The notes: generated by a model from the sequence alone, not told the origin. Shown: positions 18,267 through 28,280, counted from the stretch's first letter. The stretch: DNA of 64,000 nt from VXNE01 sp965208745 (GCA_965208745.1 CBDBPN010000004.1:1302001-1366000); one strand, 5' to 3'. Numbers and translations: made by a program.

Positions 18267-20249
18267 TCAGTAGGCTTCCACGAGCCCGGCAAAGTCGTTG
18301 GCGTCCCCGGCGCGCGTGCCCGCGGTGACGGCCCCGCCCAGCACGCCCGTTTCCGGATCCCGCGCGCCAACCACCCAGATGCCACCCGAGGTCACCTGCG
18401 CGGGATCGGTCGTGCCTTCGATGTCGATGCCCCGCGCGCGCACTTCGGCAAGCAACTCTGGAGTGAAGTTCCCCTCCCCGCCCACAAGCTGCCGCACCGG
18501 CTGGCCGGGCGGCCACTGCTTGTAGAACATCGGCTGCATCCCCGCCTCCTCCGGGCTCATCCCGTATTCGATCATGTTCACCAGCCCCTGCTGGGCGACC
18601 ACGTCGAAGCTCGCGCCGACATTGCCGCAGGCGAGCAGCGGCTCACCGTCCCGGAGCGCGATCGCGGGACAGGAGGGGATGCCGCTCCCACCATAGACGC
18701 CGAGAATCCGTCCCGGGCCCGTCGCCTCGATGGATGCCTGTGCGAACGCGCCCGGGTCGACTACGGACACGCCCTCCACGAAGACACCCAGTTCGCCCCA
18801 GACCGCGCTCGTCACCGAGTGCACGAGCGAAGTGACATTGCCGTCGGCGTCGATAACGGCGATGCCGGCCGTGTGATCCGGGCGCCCGCCTTCCGGGGCC
18901 TCATCTTCCTGTTCGCGCACCGCGAAGTCGCGAATCAGGTTGGCGATGATCTCTGCCTGCCGGACCTGCTCCGCCTCGGACCGGGCCTGCACCTCCGCCC
19001 ACTCCGGTGTCTGCATGGCCGCCCACAGTCGTCCCGTCATCTCCGGCGCGTAACGGCCCTCGTCCGACAGGTCCAGCGACACCAGCAGGGCTTCGGCGTC
19101 CTCCCGGGGCAGTCCGCCGCCGACGAGGTGCGGGCCGATCGCGCTGTTCACCCGCGCGATCCGCATGAGCCAGTAGAGCGCGTCCGCCGACGCGCTGTAG
19201 TGCCCGCGCGACCGCAGGTCCGCGAGTTCCGCGAGGCGCAGCTTCTCCACGAGGTTGGGGCTGCCGTAGATGTCGACTCCGCGAACCCGGGCCGGCGGCA
19301 ACTCGTCCCATGCCGGTTCGTAGCGGGCCAGGTCTTCCAGGGCCATGTGCCCACCTTCCGCCTGCACGGCCTGTACGAAGCGGCTCGCCCAGTCCCCCTC
19401 GTACATGTACGCCGCGCCCTCGCGGCGGACCCTGCGCAGGAACTCCGCGACGCGCGGTTGCCGAAACAGGTCGCCTGCATCCGGGAGCTTGCCGTCCGCA
19501 TCGAGGAACAGCTCCCGACCGCTCTCGAGACGGGTCAGCACGTGCTCGCGCTGCCGCATCATGGCCGCCCTGGCGCCCGAGAGGGGGACGCCCTCTTCGG
19601 CGAGATGAATGGCCGGCGCGAACAGTTCCCCGAACGGCACGCGCCCAAAGCGCTCGGACGCGGCCTCGATGCCCGCCATGAACCCGGGCACCATGACCGC
19701 CCGGCCGGACGGAATGCCGTAACCGGGAATGCTCATCGGGTCGCCCTCCCCGAGCACCGTGGCGTAACCCGCGTTCAGACTATGCGCGATCCCTGTGGCG
19801 GCCTCGTAGTGGATCAGGGACAACTGCCCGGCATAGCTGGTCGCCCCGCCAAGATGATCCGCGACCTGGGTGAGCGCCACCGTGAGCGCGGCATCGATGG
19901 CGTTGCCGCCCCGTTTCAGCGTTTCGAGGCCGGCGTGCACGGCGAACGGGCTCGAGGTCGAGGCGACCAGGCCGGTCGTGCCGGTCGTCCGTAGTGGAGC
20001 GCCCGCGGCGGCCAGTCCATCCACCAGCGACTGGCCCGGGAACCGACTCGTCACCGACTGATCGGTGATCGCGGCGCGATACGCGGCCAGAACGTCTGGG
20101 TCCCATGCCTCGGGCGAGAGATCGATGGCCGTGGCAGCCGCCGGCGTTGCGGGCTCCGGGACCCGAGCCTCCGAGTCGGGCGGAGCCTGCTCGCAGGCGA
20201 TCAGGGCGAGGAGGCAGAACAGGACGGCGAGTCGGTGCATGCGCGTCAT
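18267..20249 (-). CDS. gamma-glutamyltransferase-family lipoprotein (GGT2)
   Basis: 660 residues. Lipoprotein signal MTRMHRLAVLFCLLALIAC with lipobox Cys19. The gamma-glutamyltransferase fold is shown by TSSPFAVHAGLETLKRGGNAIDA near 95, MVPGFMAGIEAASERFG near 190 and the small-subunit start DHTAGIAVIDADGN. Here the nucleophile position is Thr460, seven residues before the conserved Asp, so unlike GGT1 the canonical residue is present. GGSGIPSCPAIALRDGE and NMIEYGMSPEEA follow in family order. It is the first gene of a minus-strand operon with the S9 peptidase and serine hydrolase, and diverges from the 20397 esterase across 147 bp. The substrate (glutathione-like or gamma-glutamyl peptides) is unknown. 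Confidence 0.88.
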   Translation of the reverse strand: MTRMHRLAVLFCLLALIACEQAPPDSEARVPEPATPAAATAIDLSPEAWDPDVLAAYRAAITDQSVTSRFPGQSLVDGLAAAGAPLRTTGTTGLVASTSSPFAVHAGLETLKRGGNAIDAALTVALTQVADHLGGATSYAGQLSLIHYEAATGIAHSLNAGYATVLGEGDPMSIPGYGIPSGRAVMVPGFMAGIEAASERFGRVPFGELFAPAIHLAEEGVPLSGARAAMMRQREHVLTRLESGRELFLDADGKLPDAGDLFRQPRVAEFLRRVRREGAAYMYEGDWASRFVQAVQAEGGHMALEDLARYEPAWDELPPARVRGVDIYGSPNLVEKLRLAELADLRSRGHYSASADALYWLMRIARVNSAIGPHLVGGGLPREDAEALLVSLDLSDEGRYAPEMTGRLWAAMQTPEWAEVQARSEAEQVRQAEIIANLIRDFAVREQEDEAPEGGRPDHTAGIAVIDADGNVTSLVHSVTSAVWGELGVFVEGVSVVDPGAFAQASIEATGPGRILGVYGGSGIPSCPAIALRDGEPLLACGNVGASFDVVAQQGLVNMIEYGMSPEEAGMQPMFYKQWPPGQPVRQLVGGEGNFTPELLAEVRARGIDIEGTTDPAQVTSGGIWVVGARDPETGVLGGAVTAGTRAGDANDFAGLVEAY

Positions 20250-20396
20250 GGCATCCGGATACGGCGCGCCGGTCGGCGCAGCTATGCCAATGGACGCAGA
20301 CCGCTCGTCAGCCCTCAGCCGAGACGCGGCCTTGGCGCGGTCGCCAGCCCCGTTGTACCTTGAGCATCGTCAACGCGAACCGGGCGAGGTTTCGAC

Positions 20397-21410
20397 ATGA
20401 GGCGGATGGGCAAGCTCGGTCCGGCGACCGCGGCGCTCCTGTTCGGCGCCATGGCCGCTACGTCGTTCGCAGACGGCAAGCTCGGCCCGATGACCCCGAT
20501 GACCGGGCTGCACAACGCCGAGTTCGTCGACTACTACTCCGCCGCCATCGACGAGAAGTTCCGGATATTCGTTGCCTCGCCCACCTTCGTCGAGCCGGGG
20601 AAGAAGTACCCCGTCATCTATGTGCTGGACGCCAACGGCGTTTTCGGCGCGGTCATGGAAACGGCGCGCCTGCTTGCGTTCATGGGCGAGACCCCCAATG
20701 CGTTCGTCGTCGGCATCGGCTACGCCGTGGACCACGGCCTCGCCGGAGCCCTGAGCAAGCGTTACCGCGACCTGTCGCCGACCAAGGGCGGCCCACTGGA
20801 AGACATGACCCGCCAGTGGGCGGCCGGGCTCGAACCCGTGACGCCGGGGGGCGGGCCGGCGTTCCTCACGCTGCTCCGGGAGGAGATCAAGCCTGCCATC
20901 GAAGCCGCCTATCCGGTGGACCCCCAGGACGCCACGATCGGGGGCGCATCGATCGCCGGACTGTTCGTCGCCTGGACGCTCCTGACCGAACCCGAGAGCT
21001 TTCAGCGCTACATCGTCATCAGCCCGTCCATCTGGTGGAACCAGGAGGAAGTGTGGCAGTGGGAAGAGGCGACGGCCGCGCGGACCCGCGATGTCGACGC
21101 GACCGTGTTCGTCACGGCCGGCGGACTGGAGACGGTCGATCTGCTCAAGGCTCAGGTGGGAGGGTGGCTCGACAATCCTCCCCCGGGGATGCCGGCGCCG
21201 GAGGTTCAGGAGGCATACGACGCCTACGAGAGATATGGGTGGCCCCGCATGGCGTCGATCACGCCCGAGTTCGTTGCGAAGCTGAAGTCCCGCGAGTATC
21301 CGAGCCTGAAGATCGACGTGCACAACATGCCGGACGAGACCCACATGTCGGTCGGACCCGGGGCGTGGTCACGCGGGCTGCGGTACGTGTTTGGGCATTG
21401 GGAGCCCTGA
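20397..21410 (+). CDS. exported esterase, alpha/beta-hydrolase of the esterase-D type
   Basis: 337 residues with signal peptide (MGKLGPATAALLFGAMAATSFA; ATG 20397, or 20406). The fold is that of PF00756 putative esterases: YPVIYVLDANGVFG near 80, nucleophile Ser185 in GGASIAGLF, YIVISPSIWW near 205, and a C-terminal His in DETHMSVGPGAW. It probably hydrolyses a small ester in the periplasm; the substrate is unknown. Two decayed fragments of a close relative occur at 28281-28395 and 33369-33525, and a distant paralogue at 39783-40808, so this family has expanded here. It ends 55 bp before the truncated gene at 21465 that marks the left edge of the restriction island. Confidence 0.87.
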   Translation: MRRMGKLGPATAALLFGAMAATSFADGKLGPMTPMTGLHNAEFVDYYSAAIDEKFRIFVASPTFVEPGKKYPVIYVLDANGVFGAVMETARLLAFMGETPNAFVVGIGYAVDHGLAGALSKRYRDLSPTKGGPLEDMTRQWAAGLEPVTPGGGPAFLTLLREEIKPAIEAAYPVDPQDATIGGASIAGLFVAWTLLTEPESFQRYIVISPSIWWNQEEVWQWEEATAARTRDVDATVFVTAGGLETVDLLKAQVGGWLDNPPPGMPAPEVQEAYDAYERYGWPRMASITPEFVAKLKSREYPSLKIDVHNMPDETHMSVGPGAWSRGLRYVFGHWEP

Positions 21411-21464
21411 AGTGGTGCCCGAGCATCCGCCGCGCCGTGCCCGACCGTGGAGTGAAGCAGGGTA

Positions 21465-21716
21465 ATGTCCAACGCCACAACGAAGTCGGACCGCGAGCTG
21501 AGGGTCTTTCGGGAGTTCGCCGAGCGCTCTTCCCTGGTGATCGACCCCAACTCCATCGTCTCGCGCACGCCTCCCGTACCAGACATTCTCTGTCACGTCG
21601 AGGGAGAGGGCCGGGTCGCCTTCGAGCTGAAGCGCGCCGCGACGGAAGCGACTTCGCCAGTCAGGCAACCCACCCCGCCGACAACACCTCGGCCTGCTCA
21701 ATCACCGTCCTCGTAG
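21465..21716 (+). pseudogene. 5' fragment of an unknown gene cut by the hsdR end
   Basis: An ATG at 21465 opens an 83-codon frame whose first 60 residues look like ordinary protein (RELRVFREFAERSSL, IVSRTPPVPDILCHVEG, RVAFELKRAATEA). The PDILCHV...VAFELKR pattern has the spacing of a D...ExK nuclease-like core, but the protein stops being coherent at about 21655, exactly where the convergent hsdR gene ends (stop at 21661). I read it as the 5' stub of a gene truncated when the restriction island arrived or rearranged. The family is not recognised with certainty. It could instead be expressed as a short protein. Confidence 0.5.
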
Positions 21717-24674
21717 CCCTCTCTTGCTTGTCCGGCGGATACCCGTGCTTCCGCAGAATGCGCCTGACCAAACGGCGTAGATTCGCCCGCACGTTCTCCC
21801 GCAACGTCCAGTCAATGGTGACGTTCGCTCGCACCGTGCGCACAAGCTCGCGCGCGGTCACGCACAACGTCTCGTCCCCAAGCACCTGCACGGCGCTGTC
21901 GTTGGTCTCCAGTGCGTCGTAGAAGGCGAGTTCGTCGTCGGAGAGCCCGAACTGCTCACCACGAACACCCGCCTCCCGCATCTCACGCGCCAGTTCGATC
22001 AGTTCCTCAATGACCTGCGCCGCTGCCACCGACCGGTTCTGGTACCGGCGGATGGCGACGTCCAGCATCTCCGCGAAGGACCGCGCCTGCACCACGTTGC
22101 GTTGGCGACGGACGGCCACCTCTCCCTTGAGGAGTTTCTGAAGCAGTTCCACGGCCAGGTTCCGATGCTCCATGCCGCGCACCTCGGCGAGAAACTCGTC
22201 CGACAGGATCGAGATGTCGGGCTTGGCAAGTCCCGCCGCCGCGAAGATGTCGACGACGCCTTCGGGCGCCACCGCCCGGGAGATGATCCGGCGGACGGCG
22301 TCGCCGAGTTCCTCCTGCGGTCGGGTCTCGGTCGCGGCACGCTTGACGAGCACCGACCGCACGGCCTGAAGGAAGCTCACGTCGTCCCGGATGCGCGTTG
22401 CATCGTCGCTTGGCACGGCGAGCGCAAACGCCCTCGACAGGTCACGCACGGCGGCGACGAAACGATCCTTTCCGTCCTCTTGAGCGAGGATGTGCTCCTG
22501 CGCCGCCGGTAGCAGGGTCAGGCGTTCGCCGGGTGTGCCCGTCGCCCATGCGCCGAAGTCGAAGCCGTGCAGCATGGCGAGGCACACCTCGTGCTTCTCC
22601 AGCATGAGCGCGACCGCCTCGCCCTTGTCTACGGCCGTCTGGCCGGTGCCGCCGCTCTCGGTGTAGGTGGCAAGCGCCTGCTTCAGTTCGTGCGACAGGC
22701 CGAGATAGTCCACGACCAAACCGCCGGGCTTGTCCCGGAACACGCGGTTGACGCGCGCGATGGGGTCTCGGAAGCGCTGCGCGAGGGCTTCGCGGCCAGC
22801 CTTGTTGCGGATATGCCGCTGCCACTCCGACGGATCCGAAGCAGAACCCGTCATCACGACCTTGACCCGCCCACCGGCATCGCCTTCGTCGTGCCAGTGG
22901 GGGCGCAGGCGGACAAGCTCCTCGAAGAGGTCGACGCAAATGCGGCGGCTCATGCACACGACCATCGCCTTGCCTTCCATGGCGTCGGTGCGTTCGTCGA
23001 AGTGGGCGACGACATCCTCGGCGACGAGTCGCAGCCGCTGCCTGGTCCCCACGATGGCCTCGAGTTGGGCCCACCGGCTCTTGAGTCGCTCCTTGCGCTC
23101 GACCTCCTCGCCCTCGGTCGCCTCCTCGAGGTCCGGGTCTATGCTGGGGCGCGCGGTTTCGTCCAGCGTCAGTTTCGTGAGGCGGCTCTCGTAGTAGATA
23201 GGCACGGTGGCGCCGTCCTCGACGGCGCGCTGGATGTCGTAGACGCTGATGTAGTCGCCGAACACCGCCCGGGTATTGGCGTCCTGCAGCTCAATCGGGG
23301 TACCCGTGAAGCCGATGAACGACGCGTTGGGCAGTGCATCGCGCATGTGCCTGGCGTAGCCGTCGATGAAGTCGTACTGGCTCCGGTGGAGCCTCGTCGG
23401 CGATTACCACGATGTTGCGCCGGGGGGACAGCATCGGGTGGCGGTCTCCCCGCTCCTCCGGGAAGAACTTCTGGATCGTGGTGAAGAGCACGCCGCCCGA
23501 CGCGACGGCAAGCTTCGCCCGCAGGTCCGCGCGGGATTCCGCTTGCACGGGTGGCTGGCGCAAGAGGTCGCTGCACCGGGCGAAGGTGCCGAAGAGCTGG
23601 TCGTCGAGGTCGTTGCGGTCGGTCAGCACAACGACGGTTGGATTCTCCATGGACGGTTCGCGGACGACGCGGCCTGCATAGAAGGCCATGGTCAGGCTCT
23701 TGCCCGAACCCTGGGTGTGCCAGACGACGCCGATGCGGCGATCGCCGGCGTCACCGCCGGGTCGGCCCGACTCGTAGCGGCCAGTGACTTGGCGCATCTC
23801 TCGCGAGCGTTGCAGTTCCGCCGCCCGCAACGTTTCGGCGACGGCGGTCTCGACGGCGTGGAACTGATGGTAGCCCGCGATCTTCTTCGCCAGTGCACCA
23901 CCGTCGTCCTCAAAGACGATGAAGTCGCGGACCAGCGCGAGGAAACGCGACTTCTCGAACACGCCTTCGATCAAGACGCGAAGCTCCGGGTAGAACACGG
24001 GCGCGAGTTCCTGGCCGCCGATCGTCCGCCAGGGCTTGAACCAACTCGCGGCCCGCCGTGAGCGACCCGATGCGCGCGTCGAGACCGTCGGAAACGACCA
24101 GCACGGCGTTCATGGTGAACAGGGTCGAGAACTCTGACTTGTAGGTCTGCAACTGCCGCCATGCGCTCCAGACGGTGGCGTTTTCGTCGGTCGGATTCTT
24201 CAGTTCGACTACGCCCAGCGGCAGTCCGTTGACGAACACGACGAGGTCCGGTCGTCTCGTGTGCTGGTTCTCCTGAACCGTGAACTGATTGACGACTAGC
24301 CAGTCGTTCGCCGCAGGATCGTCGAAGTCGATGACGCGCGCTTGCGCGCCCCGGACGGCGCCGCCCTGGTCGCGGAACTCCACGGTCACGCCATCGACAA
24401 GCATGCGGTGGAAGTCGCGGTTGCGGGCCTCGAGCATCGCGCCCTGCGGATGGAGCAGCTTCCTCAGGGCGTGCCCCAACGCTTCTTCCGGGAGTGCGGG
24501 ATTCAAGGTTGCGAGCGCACCACGCAATGGCGAATCGAGCGTGACGTCCGCGTAGCTTTCTCGGAGCGCGTGGGGACCGGGACCGAGGTCCGGGACCGCG
24601 AGCACGTGGTAGCCGAGGGCGCGATACCAGTCGAGGGCGGCGTCCTCGACGATGGATTCCGTGACGATGGTCAC
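21661..24674 (-). pseudogene. hsdR: type I restriction enzyme R subunit with two frameshifts
   Basis: Type I restriction endonuclease/translocase subunit, about 1004 codons once corrected, which is normal for HsdR. The GTG start at 24674 overlaps the preceding stop (GTGA). The nuclease motif is RRPDLVVFVNG then VVELKNP. A one-base insertion at 24043-24044 breaks the frame after SLTAGRE. The helicase part continues with VVWHTQGSGKSLTM (Walker A) and VVVLTDRNDLDDQLFG. A second inserted base at 23388-23389 falls inside the DEAH box (IVVIADEA then RSQYDFIDGY in the new frame), after which FIGFTGTPIE and the C-terminal domain run to the stop at 21661. Translation would yield no working subunit. 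Both lesions are +1 insertions, so base-call error should be excluded first. Confidence 0.88.
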
Positions 24675-24790
24675 CGGGGCGGCTCGCGATCGAGTGGGCG
24701 CAATGATTCCATTGGGTCGGGCCATTGGCCGACCAGCCCCTTGATGAAGCGTTCTTCTCTCTGGCCCTCGCCCGCAACGACCGACTCTGT
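24671..24790 (-). pseudogene. DUF4276-like stub between AAA ATPase and hsdR
   Basis: A GTG at 24790, 6 bp after the AAA-ATPase stop, opens 39 codons beginning VTESVVAGEGQREERFIKGLVG. The VAGEGQREERFI pattern resembles the start of DUF4276 (TOPRIM-like) proteins, which often follow AAA_21 ATPases, but the usual 200 or so residues are absent. The frame ends TGA at 24671-24673, overlapping the hsdR GTG. I infer another gene that kept its start and stop but lost its middle; an independent tiny ORF cannot be excluded. Confidence 0.4.
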
Positions 24791-24795
24791 CACGG

Positions 24796-25182
24796 TCAGG
24801 GCCTTCCCCCAAAGGTGTTCATCATCCAAAGTGCGCCAAGGGAGTGGTCGTCCAGCCACTCTGCTAGCTGATCCAAATGTTCTCCGACGGGGGCCAGGCG
24901 GACGCGGTAGGTGAGATTCGGGAAGCCAAGCTCGATCTCCATCTCCGACGTGTGCTTGCGGCCACGATGGAGCAGCGCGTCCGGACCGTCCTCCTTCGCC
25001 ACGAGCAGCCGAAGCCGCCCATTGGCCAGCGCCCCCATCATGCGGAACACGTCGAGCAGATTCGACTTCCCTGCCCCGTTCGGTCCGATCAGGACGTTTA
25101 GCGAGCCAAGCTCGAAACGCTTCAGGGCCGCAATCGACTTGAAACCGCGGACCGTCAGATGGCTGACGCTAGAGCTAGACAC
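24796..25182 (-). pseudogene. AAA_21-type ATPase with most of its middle deleted
   Basis: 128 codons from GTG 25182. The N-terminus is that of a RecF/SMC-like AAA_21 ATPase: LTVRGFKSIAALKRFELGSLN, then Walker A LIGPNGAGKSNLLD (about 33-46), FRMMGALANGRL and MEIELGFPNLTYRVRL. The C-terminus LAEWLDDHSLGALW followed by NTFGGRP matches the last 25 residues of full-length relatives. Those are about 370-390 residues long, so about 250 residues including Walker B and the signature motif are missing, with the junction near 24855-24880. The deletion is in frame. With the DUF4276-like stub it would represent a remnant ATPase-TOPRIM pair of the kind found in phage-defence loci (inference). Confidence 0.7.
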
Positions 25183-25324
25183 TCTGGTCCACCAACCGAT
25201 CTGGCCGCTCGCCGTAACAGTCGGCGATTTCACGGATAACGATGGGCGCACCAGAGGCCGGGTCGTTTGCCAGTGCGCGGATCGCTCGACGGCCTCCGAG
25301 GTCCTCTCGCGCCGGAGTTCATCG

Positions 25325-27061
25325 TCATGGCTCGAACGGTCGGTACTCCAGCAGCGCCGACTGGCCGACGATGTCCACGATGGTCACGGCCAGTTCCGCG
25401 CCGTCGGCGTCCGTCAGCCGCAGCGGCCTGCCGACGCGGAATGTCACGGGCTGCGGCCGTCCCTGCTCGATGGCGATGTTGTTCGCGTACAGGTACGTGC
25501 GGTCGGAGCTATCGAGGATCGGGTTGATGCGCCCGCGCAGGCCGGGAAGCTGTCCACTCTCCTGACGGAAGATAGCCGCACCCCCACTCGGCAGGGGCGC
25601 GAGTTCCAGCATCAGGCCGCCCCGGTCGGGTCTCCAACCTCGCGCAAGCCCAGCGGCAAATCCGGGCGCTGCCGCATAGACGGTCATCGGAAGATTGGTG
25701 GTGTACAGGTCAAGCGCCGCTTCGCCGGACTCATCCGTCACGGAGCGCTGCCAGGTGTTGTTCGGGAACAGCGCAAGAACCTCGACACCGGACAAAGGTT
25801 CGTTAGCGGAATGCACGGTGACCGTGGAATCGGCCGGGGTGAGTTGGAGCTTGGCTGCCGGGATCGTCAATGTCAGATTGCCGCCAGCGACCTCATAATC
25901 CGGTAACGCGCCGGTGGCCGCACGGGTCTCCTTCAGAATGATCGAGACGCCGTCCCCCCGGCGCTCCATCAAGTTCTCGCGGTGCGCGGCGCCCGGCATG
26001 TCGCCTACGGGAGTACGCCCGAACACCGCGGCAATCACTTCGTTACGGGTGGCCTGCGTCGACGCCATGCCTTCGACGGTCAGGCCGTTGGGCAGCTGGC
26101 CGGGCGAGTCGATCTCAAGACGGTCCTTGAACATGGATAGCCTGATCCTCCGCGCCCGCATCGAGTAGTCGCGGTGGGCGACGGCGTTGACGACCGCCTC
26201 GAAGATCGCTGCCGCAGGGTACTGCGGGATATCCACCCTTGCCGGCGTCTTACGCGCGGCGACGCGCATATTGCGGATCACGAATTGCACCGCATCCGCG
26301 ATCTGGACGGCCAGCGGCCCGACGATTTCGCGCGCGTCCAACTGGCCGGACGCGCGATCCAAGCCGCGATAGTGGGTGGCCATGATCGCCGCCTGCGGAA
26401 GCCAGTCGTGCGGCGCGGCCGTGCACAGGAGCACGCCGGCCACCGTGGCGCGTTCCGTACCGGTATCTTCCGCCGCCAAAAGGCGCAGGTTCCTCAAGCC
26501 GCGGCGCGGGTCGGCGGCTCCGGTCGTGCTGAGCAGCGGTTCCCACAGGCGTTCGACAAGGGTCTCGAAACCCGTGTGGGGCACGGTCTGTTCATCGAAC
26601 CACTGGTGACTGCTCTGTGCCCGCGCCTGCGCTAGCCGCAGGCGCTCATCGCCACGCAACGGACGCTTGCTGGCGCCAACGCGAATGAACGCCCGTCCGG
26701 ATCGTTCGTGAACGGCGACGCCCCGCGGCACCTCCACGACCACCAGGGCTTTACCGTCGATCTCCCGGTGGTGGATGTCCACCCGCAGCGGCGGTTCAAC
26801 GGCGTCGGTACACAGCTCGACCAACAGGCGGTTGACGGCTACCAGCTGTTCCGGGGAGAGGCCCTGTAGTTCGCCGTCGTCCGTCACCCCACAGAGCATC
26901 GCGCCACCGTCCGCGTTGGCGAAAGCACCGAGTTCATCGGCGAGATCGTCCCGTTTCGGGCTGGTCGGCTGGTTGCCGTTGAACTCGATCTGCTTGAACT
27001 CGCAAGCGCTGTCCTCGCCCAGGCGCAGGTGACGGCGAATGTCCTCTTCGGTGACGCTCAT
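25325..27061 (-). CDS. AlbA_2/HATPase protein with beta-rich C-terminal domain, restriction-island member
   Basis: 578 residues, intact. AlbA_2 domain at about 1-140 (EDSACEFKQIEFNGN, FANADGGAMLCGVTDDG, RAFIRVGASKRPL). The HATPase_c_4-type domain follows, with the N-box AIFEAVVNAVAHRDYS near 285 and LEIDSPGQLPNGLTVEGM near 315. Beyond residue 400 it carries an extra region resembling a carboxypeptidase-regulatory/Ig-like beta domain (STVTVHSANEPLSGVEVLALF). A final small beta barrel-like tail ends LLEYRPFEP. The ATG at 27061 overlaps the hsdS stop (ATGA), so it belongs to the hsdM-hsdS-hsdR operon. In such islands the gene is a common accessory of unknown role. It is the only complete gene left in the island. 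Confidence 0.87.
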   Translation of the reverse strand: MSVTEEDIRRHLRLGEDSACEFKQIEFNGNQPTSPKRDDLADELGAFANADGGAMLCGVTDDGELQGLSPEQLVAVNRLLVELCTDAVEPPLRVDIHHREIDGKALVVVEVPRGVAVHERSGRAFIRVGASKRPLRGDERLRLAQARAQSSHQWFDEQTVPHTGFETLVERLWEPLLSTTGAADPRRGLRNLRLLAAEDTGTERATVAGVLLCTAAPHDWLPQAAIMATHYRGLDRASGQLDAREIVGPLAVQIADAVQFVIRNMRVAARKTPARVDIPQYPAAAIFEAVVNAVAHRDYSMRARRIRLSMFKDRLEIDSPGQLPNGLTVEGMASTQATRNEVIAAVFGRTPVGDMPGAAHRENLMERRGDGVSIILKETRAATGALPDYEVAGGNLTLTIPAAKLQLTPADSTVTVHSANEPLSGVEVLALFPNNTWQRSVTDESGEAALDLYTTNLPMTVYAAAPGFAAGLARGWRPDRGGLMLELAPLPSGGAAIFRQESGQLPGLRGRINPILDSSDRTYLYANNIAIEQGRPQPVTFRVGRPLRLTDADGAELAVTIVDIVGQSALLEYRPFEP

Positions 27062-27717
27062 GCGACAGCCTCGACAATGCGCTCGGCGTCGGGGACACGG
27101 AGTTCGCCGGAGACGAGTTTTGGGAGGAGGGCGTCTCGGAGAGACGCAAGCGTTCGGCTGGAGCGCACGTTCACGACAGTTTTGTCAAGGGCGGGTTGCG
27201 TGACCTGCTGGTAGGCGAAAGCCAGTTGACTCGGTGGAATGCCAATCGCGTAGCGGCCCGTGGTCTTCCAGCTTGTCCGCGGCATCCTAGTCCCTGAGCA
27301 GACACCATCGACCGGCGCGGTGCCAACCTTGTGGAAGTATGGCCTGAGTTTCCCGAAGAGAATGTCCCCCTTCTGGAAGCGAGATTTCGCGCTCTTGACA
27401 GCTCGCGCAAAACCCCATGAGCCAAGGGCAATCGAGCGTCGGGGCATATGCTCCAGACCGATGTAGGGGGTCTCTTCTCCGCAGTCCGTGGGAACAACGT
27501 GTTGCCTGCGAGCAATGGCGACTTCGGCAAGCGTGCCCGTGTGCCATCCGACGGGCACATCTCGAGCTTCGACCCGAGCCAACTTCCCAGGAAAGAGGGT
27601 TGCGATGCTTGGCGGCAACCCGGTGTCGTGCCCCGCCATCTTCGCCCGCACCGGCTCGAAGTCCGCGAACCACGACTTGAACAACGCCTGGGCCATCGCC
27701 TCAAGAGTCGCGTTCAT
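27058..27717 (-). pseudogene. hsdS: type I specificity subunit, C-terminal half only
   Basis: 219 codons starting MNATLEAMAQALFKSWF then FEPVRAKM, which in complete HsdS proteins lies in the central conserved region after the first target-recognition domain. One recognition domain (PYIGLEHMPRR, FQKGDILFGKLRPYFHKV) and the C-terminal coiled part (LASLRDALLPKLVSGELRV) follow. Full HsdS is about 400-450 residues with two recognition domains, so the first half is gone. The ATG overlaps the stop of the truncated hsdM (ATGA), but that arrangement was created by the deletion joining hsdM to hsdS at about 27720. It cannot direct normal bipartite DNA recognition, though half-size HsdS can dimerise in some systems. 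Confidence 0.82.
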
Positions 27718-28196
27718 GCGGAGATGTTGCCGATCATGTCGATCAGTTGGCCGAGCCGCTGCTTGTCCAACGCGGGGCGGGCGTAGTCCTTCGGCAGCAC
27801 CTCCTTGAGCGCTGGGTCGTCTCGCTCGACGCCCGCCATCGCATCGTCAACGGTTCGGCCTATGGTGGCCTGCCCGGCTTGGGCACTGAGGTGCGCCCAG
27901 CGCGCCTCGGGCGGCACCCAGAAGATCGCCTCGGCGGTGTATTCGTCCGGGTCTTCCGCCGCTTCCTCGCCCCACTCCGCGAGGACTGCGGCGTGACGTT
28001 CCTCGAAGGCGTCGGAGATGTACTTCAGGAAGATAAGGCCGAGCACCACATGCTTGTACTCGGCGGCGTCCATCGAGCCGCGCAGCGCGTTGGCCGTGGA
28101 CCACAGTGCGGATTCGTCGATGCCGATCGGGGATTTGAAAGGGTCGGTTCCCGGCGTGGAACGCTGGGGCGGTGTTGCGGGCATGGCGACGGCCAT
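27714..28196 (-). pseudogene. hsdM: type I methyltransferase subunit, N-terminal domain only
   Basis: 160 codons: MAVAMPATPPQRS, FKSPIGIDESALWSTANALRG, then EYKHVVLGLIFLKYISDAFEE and RLGQLIDMIGNI, matching the HsdM N-terminal helical domain. It stops two residues after GNI, where the SAM-binding and NPPF-type catalytic core should begin; HsdM is normally 500-700 residues. The break coincides with the loss of the first half of hsdS, so one deletion of perhaps 1.5-2.5 kb removed the end of hsdM and the start of hsdS. No methylation activity is possible. Start ATG 28196 or 28184; a promoter-like sequence lies just upstream. Confidence 0.85.
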
Positions 28197-28216
28197 CCGT
28201 CTGCGGCATCGGGCCG

Positions 28217-28244
28217 ATTGTAGCAACGCCGGGGGCGTGCGGAA
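28217..28244 (-). promoter_or_regulatory. putative sigma-70 promoter of the hsd operon
   Basis: Reading the minus strand, TTCCGC (28244-28239), a 16-bp spacer and TACAAT (28222-28217) lie about 20 bp before the hsdM start. A related sequence with TGCAAT in place of TACAAT precedes the hsdM scrap at 34081-34215, which supports it being a conserved element. Confidence 0.45.
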
Positions 28245-28280
28245 GGCGGCGAGGCCGCTCAGTCTCCCGCCCCGCGAGCA

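Noticed and set aside
24043..24044. Programmed frameshifting in hsdR
   Set aside because: The sites lack a slippery heptamer and downstream structure, and both need a -1-base correction in conserved motifs, so mutation or base-call error is simpler.
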